Assembly (NCBI RefSeq): GCF_023150065.1
Contig: NZ_JAKLLN010000008.1
Coordinates: forward strand, 96,487 to 160,486
DNA from: Zoogloea sp.
GTDB taxonomy: Bacteria > Pseudomonadota > Gammaproteobacteria > Burkholderiales > Rhodocyclaceae
Reading direction: 5' to 3'
DNA: 64,000 nt
Below are positions 36,003-44,084 of this stretch, piece after piece. Position 1 is the stretch's first letter. Each line of letters starts with the position of its first letter. Made by a program: the position numbers and the translations under genes. The notes beneath the pieces are model-generated. The model was not told where the DNA came from, did not search any database, and worked only from the letters and a program-made list of their open reading frames with translations.

Positions 36003-37337
36003 TCAGTCGAGAAGTGCGTTGATGGCCCTGATGTCGTCCTCCGCCAGGGAACCCGCAGCCGCCTTGAGCTTGAGCTGGGCCATCAGGGTGTCGTAGCGGG
36101 CCTTGGCCAGCTTCTGGCGGGTGTCGTAGAGCTGGCTCTGGGCGTTGAGCACGTCGATGTTGATGCGCACGCCCACGTCATAGCCCAGCTTGTTGGCATC
36201 CAGGGCCGAGGCCGAAGACACCTGGGCGGCCTCGAAGGCCTTCACCTGGGCGAGCCCGCTGGTGACGCCGAGGTAGGCCTGGCGGGCATTCTGGGCCGAG
36301 CTGCGGCGGGCGTTGTCGAGATCGGCCGCCGCCTTGTCGCGCAGGGCCGCAGCCTCGCGCACACGGGAGCTGACGGCGCCGCCCTGGAAGACGGGGACGT
36401 TTACCTGCAGGGCCACGACGGTCGAGCGGATGTCGGTATTGACGAAGTTGGCCAGGGCGTTGGCCGTGGCGTTGTTACCGTAGGAGGCCACCACATCGAC
36501 GGTGGGCAGATGCCCGGCCCGGTTGCGCTCCACCTCGCGGCCGGCGATCTCGCCGGCGATCTGGGCGGCCTGCACCGACAGGTTGCTAGCCTCGGCAGCC
36601 GTCACCCAGGACTGGATGTCGGCCGGGTCGGGACGGCTCAGGGCCACGCCCTTGCGCAGGCCCTTGAGGGCATCGGCTTCCTTGCCGGTGAGCACCAGCA
36701 GGGCATGGCGCTTGACGGCCAGATCGCTCTCGGCGGCAATCACCTGGGCGGACGACAGATCAGCCCGGGACTGGGCCTCGTGGACGTCGGTGATGGTGAC
36801 GGTGCCGACCTCGAAACTCTTCCTGGCCAGGGCCAGCTGCTGGTTGTTGGCCTCGTAGAGGGCACTGACCGCGGCCAGGGTGTCCTGGGCCGTCAGCACG
36901 TCGAAATAGGCCTGGGCCGCACGCAGGGTCAGGTCCTGTCGGGCCAGCTGGTACTGGGCTTCGGACAGGGTGGTCTGCAGCTCGCCCTGCTTGTACTGGA
37001 CCCAGTTCTGCCAGCGGAACAGGGGCTGGGTGAGCTGCGCCTGCCAGCCGTTGCTGTTGTAGCCGCGGGTGACGTCGGGGTTGAGATGCTTGAGGGTGAG
37101 GTCGTTCCAGGTGGTATTGCCCGTCACGGACAGGGACGGCAGCAGCAGCGCACGCCCCTGGGGCAGTTTCTCGAGCCCGGCCTCGCGGGAAGCCCGGGCC
37201 GAAGCCAGGGCGGCATCGTTGGCCAGCGCATCGCGATAGACCTGCTCAAGATCTGCCGCCAGCGCACCAGGCGCCGTCAGGCCCGCAGCCAGTCCCAGCG
37301 CAATTGCCAGCACCGCAGGTCGCGCAATCCGTCTCAT
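36003..37337 (-). CDS. tolC: TolC-family outer-membrane channel
   Basis: Outer-membrane/periplasmic tunnel used by efflux pumps and type I secretion (444 aa). The start at 37337 is preceded by GGAG and gives a signal peptide (PAVLAIALGLAAGLTAPGALA). Two outer-membrane-efflux repeats follow (about 25-215 and 230-435), with RQDLTLRAAQAYFDVLTAQD and RRSSAQNARQAYLGVTSGLAQVKAFEA as the paired helices. A longer in-frame extension to 37589 is only antisense to the rhodanese gene. It follows pcm and a rhodanese gene in one minus-strand operon, a common arrangement in this bacterial class. It probably serves several pumps, possibly including the RND pump next door, which lacks its own channel. Confidence 0.93.
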   Translation of the reverse strand: MRRIARPAVLAIALGLAAGLTAPGALAADLEQVYRDALANDAALASARASREAGLEKLPQGRALLLPSLSVTGNTTWNDLTLKHLNPDVTRGYNSNGWQAQLTQPLFRWQNWVQYKQGELQTTLSEAQYQLARQDLTLRAAQAYFDVLTAQDTLAAVSALYEANNQQLALARKSFEVGTVTITDVHEAQSRADLSSAQVIAAESDLAVKRHALLVLTGKEADALKGLRKGVALSRPDPADIQSWVTAAEASNLSVQAAQIAGEIAGREVERNRAGHLPTVDVVASYGNNATANALANFVNTDIRSTVVALQVNVPVFQGGAVSSRVREAAALRDKAAADLDNARRSSAQNARQAYLGVTSGLAQVKAFEAAQVSSASALDANKLGYDVGVRINIDVLNAQSQLYDTRQKLAKARYDTLMAQLKLKAAAGSLAEDDIRAINALLD

Positions 37338-37366
37338 CAGCTTCTCCGTCCGTGGGTTCGGGTGCA

Positions 37367-37690
37367 TCAGTACTGGGGCATGGACGGGTCGACCTGGGCC
37401 GCCCACTGGGCCACCCCGCCGGCCAGGTTGATCAGGTTCGAAAAACCCTGACGCTCCAGGAACATCGCCACCTGCATGCTGCGCCCGCCGTGATGGCAGA
37501 TCACCACGATCTCGGCATCCGGCTCGAGCTCCTGCATGCGGGCCGGTACGCTGGCCATGGGCATGGGGATGGAACCGGGAATGGCGCAATGGGCGAACTC
37601 GACGGGCTCGCGGACATCGAGCAGGACAGGGGCCACGCGGCCCTCTTCCTTCAGCCAGTTGGCCAGCTCCGTGGGGGTGATCTGCTTCAT
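37367..37690 (-). CDS. Single-domain rhodanese
   Basis: Small cytoplasmic sulfurtransferase-like protein of 107 residues: one rhodanese domain with LLDVREPVEFAHCAIPGSIPMPM and the active-site loop ICHHGGRS, where Cys at about residue 65 would carry the persulfide. GlpE/PspE-size enzyme; the physiological sulfur donor and acceptor are unknown. It lies 12 nt after pcm and 29 nt before tolC, so it is in the same transcript. Confidence 0.9.
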   Translation of the reverse strand: MKQITPTELANWLKEEGRVAPVLLDVREPVEFAHCAIPGSIPMPMASVPARMQELEPDAEIVVICHHGGRSMQVAMFLERQGFSNLINLAGGVAQWAAQVDPSMPQY

Positions 37691-37702
37691 GGACTCAGTC
37701 GC

Positions 37703-38356
37703 TCAGAACTTGAACTCACTCTTGCGCGGTGCATTGCGCATCATGGGCACGGCGTTTTCAAAAAGGGATTCGGTGCGGTACTGGCCTTCGGCCACGCAGG
37801 TGACCAGCTGGGCGGTCATCAGGCGCTCGTCACCGACGAAGGCGAACAGGCGGCCACCCACCTTGACCTGCTGCAGCAGGGATTCGGGGATCTGGGGCAC
37901 GCCGCCGGACACCACGATCAGGTCGTAGGGTGCATTGCTGGGCCAGCCACAGATCGCATCGCCTTCTTCGACGATGACGTTCTCGACGCCGTAGCGCTTG
38001 AGGTTGTCATGGGCCATGTTGACCAGGGCCGGTTCGATTTCGACGGTGCGCACCCAGTCGGCCTTGGCGGCCATCAGCGCGGCGAAGTAGCCGGAGCCGG
38101 CACCGACTTCGAGCACCTTGTCGGAACGCTTGACCTGGATAGCCTGCAGGATCTTCCCTTCGATGACCGGCACCAGCATGCTGCCGCCGTGGCCAAGGGG
38201 AATTTCGGCCTCGGACAGGGCCAGGGACTTGTAGGCCTCCGGCACGAACTCCTCGCGGCGGATGCTCATCAGCAGGTCGAGCACGCCGAAATCCAGCACC
38301 TCCCAGGGGCGGATCTGCTGCTCGACCATGTTGTACCGTGCTTGTTCGAAATTCAT
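37703..38356 (-). CDS. pcm: Protein-L-isoaspartate O-methyltransferase
   Basis: SAM-dependent enzyme that starts repair of isoaspartyl residues in aged proteins (217 aa). The N-terminal NFEQARYNMVEQQIRPW, the SAM loop VLEVGAGSGYFAALMA (about 83-98) and YDLIVVSGGVPQIPESLL are family features; GHGGSML stands where many Pcm proteins have GxG-QTIS, as in the divergent proteobacterial group beside tolC. First gene of the pcm-rhodanese-tolC operon. An AT-rich perfect palindrome sits 18 nt upstream of its start. Confidence 0.88.
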   Translation of the reverse strand: MNFEQARYNMVEQQIRPWEVLDFGVLDLLMSIRREEFVPEAYKSLALSEAEIPLGHGGSMLVPVIEGKILQAIQVKRSDKVLEVGAGSGYFAALMAAKADWVRTVEIEPALVNMAHDNLKRYGVENVIVEEGDAICGWPSNAPYDLIVVSGGVPQIPESLLQQVKVGGRLFAFVGDERLMTAQLVTCVAEGQYRTESLFENAVPMMRNAPRKSEFKF

Positions 38357-38373
38357 TGTGTGACTCCCGGGTA

Positions 38374-38395
38374 AATATTAGCACAGGCTAATATT
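38374..38395. promoter_or_regulatory. AT-rich palindrome upstream of pcm operon
   Basis: AATATTAGC-ACAG-GCTAATATT, a perfect 9-bp inverted repeat in the 81-nt gap between the RND stop and the pcm start. It has no T-run and low GC, so it is not a typical terminator; a repressor or activator operator is more likely. I do not recognise the binding protein. Confidence 0.55.
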
Positions 38396-38437
38396 GATGA
38401 TCTGCATGCCTGAGCGATTGCCAAAAACTTTCGAATT

Positions 38438-41400
38438 TTAGCGTACTTGGGCATGGCTTAGATCATTCGCGTCACCCATCGTGCCCGGCTCGCGCTTCAC
38501 CCGGTACCAGGCGGCATACAGGGCCGGCACGAAGAGCAGGGTCAGCAGGGTGGCCACGATGAGCCCGCCCATGATGGCCACCGCCATCGGCCCGAAGAAG
38601 GCGCTGCGGGTCAGGGGGATCATCGCCAGCACGGCCGCCGCCGCGGTCAGGGCGATGGGGCGCAGGCGGCGCACCGCCGATTCGACGATGGCCTCCCACA
38701 CGCTCAGGCCCTTCTCCACGTCCTGCTCGATCTGATCCACCAGGATCACCGAATTGCGCATGATCATGCCGAACAGGGCGATGGTGCCGAGCATGGCCAC
38801 AAAGCCGAAGGGCTTGTTGAACAGCAGCAGGAACAGCACTACCCCGATCAGCCCCAGGGGCGCCGTCAGCACCACCATGGTGGTGCGCGAGAAGCTCCCC
38901 AGCTGCACCATCAACACGGTAAACACCACCGCCAGGAACAGCGGGAAGCCGGCATTCACCGAGCTCTGCCCCTTGGCGCTCTCCTCCACCGCGCCACCGG
39001 TCTCGATGCGGTAGCCAGCGGGCAGGCGGGCGCGGATGGGCTCCAGCAGCGGCAGCACCTGGGCGGTGACCGTGGGCGCCTGGATGCGGCCGTCGTAGAT
39101 CTGGCCGCGCACCGAGATGCTCGGCTCCCGGTTGCGGCGCCACACCAGGCCGTGCTCGTAGGCATGGCTCACCGTGGCCACCTGGCCGAGGGGCACCGAC
39201 TTGCCGGCCCGGGTGGGAATGGACAGCTCGCTGATCAGGGACAGCTTGTCCCGCTCCACCGCGTCGGCACGCAGCATCACGTCGATGGACTCGATGCCCT
39301 CCCGGTAGCTGGTGGCGGCCAGGCCGCGCAGGGAGGTGTTGAGGAAGTTGGCCACGTCCTGGGTGGTGATGCCGAGCAGGCGCGCCTTGTGCTGATCCAC
39401 GTCCACCTTGAGCACCTTGGACTGCTCGTACCAGTCCATCTGCACATCCGACAGGTTCGGGTTGCCGCGCATCACGCCGGCAATCTCCTCGGCGTACTGG
39501 CGCACCGTGGGGATGTCCGGCCCACTGATCCGGAACTGCACCGGAAAGCCCACCGGCGGGCCATTTTCGAGCCGGTTGATGCTGGCCCGCAGATTGGGGA
39601 AGTCCTGCTTGAACAGGGCGATCATGCGCTCGCGCAGGGCCTCCCGGGCCGGTACGTTGTCGGTCAGGATCACGAACTGGGCAAAGTTGGCGGCCGGCAG
39701 CTGCTGGTCGAGGGGCAGGTAGAAGCGCGGGCTGCCGGTGCCCACGTAGGCCACATAGTTGGTGATGCCTTCCTCCTTGTTGAGGATGGCCTCCACCTTC
39801 TCGGCCTCGGCCTGGGTGGCGCGCAGGCTGGACCCTTCCGGCAGGCGCAGGTCGATCAGCAGCTCCAGCCGCGTCGAGCTGGGGAAGAACTGCTGCTGCA
39901 CCGAGCCGAAGCCCACCATGGCACCGATGAAGATCACCAGCGTGGTGCCGATCACCAGCCAGCGCCGGCGCACGCAGGCATCCACCAACGCCCGGAAGCG
40001 GTTGTAGAAAGGCGTACGGAACACGGCATCCTCATCGCCCTCCTCCACATGGGGGTCACCCAGGCCGATGCGGTCCTTGAAGGCATCCAGGCGCGGGAAG
40101 CGGGTGGAGAACCAGCTCGCCTTCTTCGGCCCGCGGGGGTCGGGCAGCAGCACGTAACCCAGGTAGGGCACCACCACCACAGCCGCCAGCCACGAGGCCA
40201 GCAGGGCAATGGCGTTCACCTGGAAGATCGAGCGGGTGTATTCGCCGGTGGAAGACTGGGCCGTGGCGATGGGCAAAAAGCCGGCCACCGTCACCAGGGT
40301 GCCGGAGAGCATCGGCCCGGCCGTGCTGGTGTAGGCAAAGGCCGCCGCCTTGGAGCGCTCCCAGCCCTGCTCCATCTTCACCAGCATCATCTCCACGGCG
40401 ATGATGGCGTCGTCCACCAGCAGGCCGAGGGCCAGGATCAGCGCGCCCAGGGAGATCTTGTGCAGGCCCACGTCAAACAGACGCATGCCGAAGAAGGTCA
40501 CCCCCAGCACCAGCGGAATCGACAGGGCCACCACCAGGCCGGTGCGCAGCCCGAGAGAGAAGAAGCACACCACCAGCACGATGATCACCGCCTCGGCCAG
40601 GGACTGCACGAACTCGCTGATCGAGCGCTGCACCGCCGCCGGCTGGCTGGCCACCTCCACCAGCTCCATGCCCACCGGCAGGCGCGCCTGGATGCCCGCC
40701 GCGGTGGTCTTGAGGTCGCGGCCGAGGGCGATGATGTCGCCCCCCTTGGCCATGGACACCCCCAGGCCCAGGGCATCCTGGCCCTGGAAGCGGAAGCGCG
40801 GCGCCGGCGGCTCCACGAAGCCGCGGGCCACGGTGGCGATGTCGCCGATGCGGAACTCCCGGCCACCGGCCCGGATGCGCGTCTCGCGGATCGCCTCCAC
40901 GGTGTCGTAGGCGCCGCTGGGGCGCAGGTAGATGCGCTCGTTACGGGTCTCGAAATAGCCCCCCGGGGCCACCGCGTTCTGCCGCGCCAGGGCGTCGGTG
41001 ACCGTCTGCACGTCCAGCCCCAGGGTGGCCAGCTTGGTGTTCGACAGCTCGACGTAGATGCGCTGCTCCTGCTCGCCGATCAGCTCCACCTTGGCCACGC
41101 CGGACACCCGCAGCAGCTCGGCGCGGATGCGGTCGCTCTCGGCCTTCAGCTGGGCGTAGTTGAAACCGTCTCCGGTCAGGGCGTAGATGTTGCCGAAGAC
41201 ATCGCCGAACTCGTCATTGAAATAGGGCCCGCGGATGCCGCTGGGCAGGTTGCCCTTGATGTCACCGATCTTCTTGCGCACCTGATAGAAGACTTCCGGC
41301 ACCTCCTTCGCCGGCGTCGAGTCCTTGGCCACGAAGAGCACCACCGATTCGCCGGGACGCGAATAGCTGCGGATGGTGTCCACGAAGGGCACTTCCTGCA

Positions 41401-41617
41401 GCTTCTTCTCGATACGGTCGGTGAGCTGCTCCTCCACCTCCCGGGCCGACGCGCCGGGCCAGTCGGTGCGCACCACCATCACCTTGAAGGTGAAGGGCGG
41501 GTCTTCGGACTGGCCAAGCTTCTGGTACGACATCACTCCCACCAGGGCCAGGGCCACGATGAGGTAGCGAACGAGGGGCTGATGGCGCAGGGCCCATTCG
41601 GAGAGATTGAAGCGCAT
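38438..41617 (-). CDS. RND-family multidrug efflux permease (HAE1)
   Basis: Proton-driven inner-membrane pump (1059 aa). It has the duplicated RND layout: a TM helix near the N-terminus, a large periplasmic loop (about 40-330), TM bundle, a second loop (about 560-860) and a TM bundle. TM4 carries the proton-relay pair in LGLLVDDAIIAVEMM; further motifs are QKLGQSEDPPF at the N-terminus and the late IMRNSVILVDQIEQD. It resembles the MexK/TriC-like branch more than AcrB (judgement by eye). The ATG at 41617 is preferred (GGGAG upstream) over a GTG one codon earlier. Last gene of tetR-adaptor-pump; an outer-membrane channel is missing from the operon. Confidence 0.93.
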   Translation of the reverse strand: MRFNLSEWALRHQPLVRYLIVALALVGVMSYQKLGQSEDPPFTFKVMVVRTDWPGASAREVEEQLTDRIEKKLQEVPFVDTIRSYSRPGESVVLFVAKDSTPAKEVPEVFYQVRKKIGDIKGNLPSGIRGPYFNDEFGDVFGNIYALTGDGFNYAQLKAESDRIRAELLRVSGVAKVELIGEQEQRIYVELSNTKLATLGLDVQTVTDALARQNAVAPGGYFETRNERIYLRPSGAYDTVEAIRETRIRAGGREFRIGDIATVARGFVEPPAPRFRFQGQDALGLGVSMAKGGDIIALGRDLKTTAAGIQARLPVGMELVEVASQPAAVQRSISEFVQSLAEAVIIVLVVCFFSLGLRTGLVVALSIPLVLGVTFFGMRLFDVGLHKISLGALILALGLLVDDAIIAVEMMLVKMEQGWERSKAAAFAYTSTAGPMLSGTLVTVAGFLPIATAQSSTGEYTRSIFQVNAIALLASWLAAVVVVPYLGYVLLPDPRGPKKASWFSTRFPRLDAFKDRIGLGDPHVEEGDEDAVFRTPFYNRFRALVDACVRRRWLVIGTTLVIFIGAMVGFGSVQQQFFPSSTRLELLIDLRLPEGSSLRATQAEAEKVEAILNKEEGITNYVAYVGTGSPRFYLPLDQQLPAANFAQFVILTDNVPAREALRERMIALFKQDFPNLRASINRLENGPPVGFPVQFRISGPDIPTVRQYAEEIAGVMRGNPNLSDVQMDWYEQSKVLKVDVDQHKARLLGITTQDVANFLNTSLRGLAATSYREGIESIDVMLRADAVERDKLSLISELSIPTRAGKSVPLGQVATVSHAYEHGLVWRRNREPSISVRGQIYDGRIQAPTVTAQVLPLLEPIRARLPAGYRIETGGAVEESAKGQSSVNAGFPLFLAVVFTVLMVQLGSFSRTTMVVLTAPLGLIGVVLFLLLFNKPFGFVAMLGTIALFGMIMRNSVILVDQIEQDVEKGLSVWEAIVESAVRRLRPIALTAAAAVLAMIPLTRSAFFGPMAVAIMGGLIVATLLTLLFVPALYAAWYRVKREPGTMGDANDLSHAQVR

Positions 41618-41622
41618 CACCC

Positions 41623-42726
41623 TCAGCTCCCCGCCGCCACGGCCGGCGCCGCAGCCGCCATGGCGCGCAGGGGCTGACCGGCCACGATCTTGTGCACACC
41701 AGCGGCGGCAATGCGCTCACCCGGCTTCAGCCCACCGGCAAGCAGCACTCCGTCCTCGCGAAACTGGCGCACCGTCACCGGGCGCAGCTGCGGCTTGAGC
41801 ACCTCGCCCTCGGCCTGCAGCACCCATACCGCGCTGCCCCCCTGGTGCTCGAACACCGCGCTGGCCGGCACCAGCAGGGCGCCGGCAGCGGCCGCCGCGT
41901 CGGGCAGGATGACGTTGGCCGTCATGCCCAGCTGCACCGCGGGGCCCGGGTCGACGATCGTCACCCGCACGGCGTAGGTCCGGGTGGCGGCATCGGCGCT
42001 CGGGGCGATCTCCCGCACCCGGCCCTTCAGGGCCACATCGGGGCTGGACCACAGGCGCACCTCGATGGCCCCGGCCTTGCGCAGGTCGGCCAGCCGGCTC
42101 TCCGGCACGGCGATCAGCACCTCCCGCTCGCCATCCCGGGCCAGGCGCATGACCGGCGTCGAATCCTTGACCACCTGGCCCACCTCCGCCGCCACCGCGG
42201 TGATCACCCCGGGCTGATCCGCAGTGAGGGTGGTGTAGTTCTTCTGGTTACCGGCCACCGAGGCCTGGGCCCGGGCCTGCTCGACCCGTGCCGCGGCCGA
42301 CTTGAAGGCCGACTCCTTGGCATCGAGCACGCTGCGGCTGACGAAGTTCTTGCCCACCAGATCCCGGTAGCGCTCCACTTCGGCCTTGGCAAAGGCGTAT
42401 TCATTCTGCGCCGCCGCCAGCTGGGCCCGGGAAGCCTCGGCGTTCAGCCCCGCATCGGTCGGGTCGAGACGGGCCAGCACCTGGCCCGGCTTCACCACCG
42501 CCCCCACATCCACCCGGCGCTCGATGACCTTGCCGCTGATGCGGAAAGCCAGATCGGACTCGTGGCGGGCGCGCACTTCCCCGGAGTACAGAGCCCCGGC
42601 AGCCACCGGCGTGAGGGCCAGGGTATGCACCACCACCGGCCGCGGCGCCTCGACCACCGGCTCGGGCTTTGAACAGGCGGCCAGCACGGCCATGGCGAGA
42701 ACGCCGACAAGGAAGCTGCGATTCAT
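41623..42726 (-). CDS. RND efflux periplasmic adaptor lipoprotein
   Basis: Membrane-fusion protein of 367 residues with a lipobox (LAMAVLAACSK, Cys at about 18) that anchors it to the inner membrane. Barrel-sandwich motif ISGKVIERRVDVGAVVKPGQVLARLDP, short coiled coil (about 90-150), and the beta-barrel/MP domains with VPASAVFEHQGGSAVWVL. The start at 42726 overlaps the tetR stop as ATGA; a longer upstream extension is antisense to tetR coding and rejected. The RND gene begins 5 nt after its stop. Confidence 0.93.
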   Translation of the reverse strand: MNRSFLVGVLAMAVLAACSKPEPVVEAPRPVVVHTLALTPVAAGALYSGEVRARHESDLAFRISGKVIERRVDVGAVVKPGQVLARLDPTDAGLNAEASRAQLAAAQNEYAFAKAEVERYRDLVGKNFVSRSVLDAKESAFKSAAARVEQARAQASVAGNQKNYTTLTADQPGVITAVAAEVGQVVKDSTPVMRLARDGEREVLIAVPESRLADLRKAGAIEVRLWSSPDVALKGRVREIAPSADAATRTYAVRVTIVDPGPAVQLGMTANVILPDAAAAAGALLVPASAVFEHQGGSAVWVLQAEGEVLKPQLRPVTVRQFREDGVLLAGGLKPGERIAAAGVHKIVAGQPLRAMAAAAPAVAAGS

Positions 42727-43373
42727 GGGCGGGACTCCGGCAGGGGGGCAGCCCGCAGGCCGCGAAAGATCATCTCGAAATAGGTGCTGAAATAGGCGTC
42801 GGGCAGGGTCCGGGTGACTTCGCAGCAGGACATGGAGTTCTTCCACACGGCCTGCATCAGCAGCGGAAAGAACACCAGCTGGCGCACCGTCTCCACGTCC
42901 ATGTCACGGAACACGCCGCGCTCGACGCCGATCGCGTAGGCCCGGCCGAGCAGGGCCATCCAGCGCACGATCACGGCTTCGTGGTGGTAGCGCGCCACCT
43001 CGGGGAAGTTGCCCGCCTCGGAGATCATCAGCTTGCAGATGCCCCCCAGGTCGGTGGAGCCCACCTTGTCCCACCAGCCCTGCAGGATCTCCCGCAGCAG
43101 GCGCTCGGGATCGTCCTGCAGCGTCTCCAGCTTGGCCTCAAACTCCTCGAAAAGGGGCACCACGCCCTCCTCGATGACGGCCTTGAAGAGTGCTTCCTTG
43201 CTGTCGAAATACAGGTACAGGGTGCCCTTGGACACCCCGGCACGGGCCGCCACCTCATCCAGCCGGGTGGCGGCAAAGCCTTTCTCGATGAACAGGGACA
43301 GGGCCGCCGCGGCCAGCTCGGCCGGACGGGCCTCCTTGCGCCGCTGGCGACGGACGATTTCGACGGGACTCAT
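42723..43373 (-). CDS. TetR-family repressor of the RND operon
   Basis: Encodes 216 residues: an N-terminal helix-turn-helix (about 18-65, FIEKGFAATRLDEVAARAGVSKGTLYLYFDSKEALF) and a ligand-binding alpha domain with a WWDKVGSTDLGGICKLMISEAGNFPE segment typical of the group next to RND pumps. The start at 43373 has GGAG upstream inside a long palindrome; upstream in-frame codons would run through that palindrome and are rejected. First gene of the operon, coupled to the adaptor gene (ATGA), so it likely represses its own transcript and the pump. The inducer is unknown. Confidence 0.92.
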   Translation of the reverse strand: MSPVEIVRRQRRKEARPAELAAAALSLFIEKGFAATRLDEVAARAGVSKGTLYLYFDSKEALFKAVIEEGVVPLFEEFEAKLETLQDDPERLLREILQGWWDKVGSTDLGGICKLMISEAGNFPEVARYHHEAVIVRWMALLGRAYAIGVERGVFRDMDVETVRQLVFFPLLMQAVWKNSMSCCEVTRTLPDAYFSTYFEMIFRGLRAAPLPESRP

Positions 43374-43436
43374 GGTGCTCCACCAAATTACTAACTGACT
43401 GGTCAGTAATTTAGTGGAGCACCTGCCGCTTGTAAA
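43374..43436 (-). promoter_or_regulatory. tetR-RND operon promoter with 50-bp palindromic operator
   Basis: Reading the minus strand, TTTACA (43431-43436) and TAAATT (43408-43413) are 17 nt apart, a good sigma-70 promoter. The palindrome at 43374-43423 has 19-nt arms matching at 18 positions (GGTGCTCCACCAAATTACT and its complement) around the core ACTGACTGGTCAGT (43394-43407). The -10 box and the predicted start both lie inside it, so a bound TetR dimer would block initiation. The tetR Shine-Dalgarno is in the arm next to the ATG. Confidence 0.8.
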
Positions 43437-43480
43437 GACAGCGGTCACAAAAAGGCATGACCGCCCCTTGATGCGCGCCC

Positions 43481-43933
43481 TCAGCGCAGGCTCAAGCGAT
43501 TACCGGCAGGCACCAGGAAAGCCGCCCCCAGCAGGGCTTCATGGCGCTGCGCGCCGCTGACCACCTGCGGTCGCCCGCCCGGCCCCGCTTCCAGACGCTC
43601 AGGCCGCAACCCTTCCGGGGTGGCCCAATGCTCGAGCAGCCGGCCGCTGTAGGCGTCATGCACATCGAGGCCTCGCTCCCCGAGCACCCACACCCGCCGC
43701 CCCTCGCGCTGCAGATGCACCGCCAGCAGTCGCCCCCGCCCCGCCGTGCGCAGGGTGGCCAGGGGCGTGACCCCACGGCTCAGGTCGAGCACCTGCACCG
43801 CGCTGCCACCGGCCTGGGTCACGATCACCCACTTCAGGTCGGGGGCATCGAGCAGGACGTCCCCGGCCACGGCGGTGCCGGCAGCGACAGCCAGGGCGAG
43901 GGCGGAAAGGCAATGACGGACACTCCGGGACAT
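43481..43933 (-). CDS. Small exported protein of unknown function
   Basis: Encodes 150 residues with a signal peptide (LSALALAVAAGTAVAG) and start at 43933 (GGGGAG upstream). The mature part has short repeated beta-strand motifs (LKWVIVTQAGGSAVQVLDLSRG, RRVWVLGERGLDVHDAYSGRLL) like two blades of a beta-propeller, too short for a full propeller. No catalytic motif. Divergent from the MocR gene and 107 nt upstream of the tetR start on the same strand. I do not recognise the family. Confidence 0.65.
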   Translation of the reverse strand: MSRSVRHCLSALALAVAAGTAVAGDVLLDAPDLKWVIVTQAGGSAVQVLDLSRGVTPLATLRTAGRGRLLAVHLQREGRRVWVLGERGLDVHDAYSGRLLEHWATPEGLRPERLEAGPGGRPQVVSGAQRHEALLGAAFLVPAGNRLSLR

Positions 43934-44084
43934 GACGGGACTCCCCACAGGAAAGATGACGAGACCTGACAATATCGGACACTTTCAGCCCTACACAGAT
44001 ACACTATTCAGACAAAACACTCTTCCGTACCGGCCATTTCAACCCGATTGGCCCGGCCCGGCGACCGATACACCGGAGCGTCCC

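Noticed and set aside
39152..41677. 841-codon plus-strand frame opposite the RND pump
   Set aside because: Same codon-bias artefact (His/Gln/Ala-rich); the RND protein on the minus strand is complete and recognisable.
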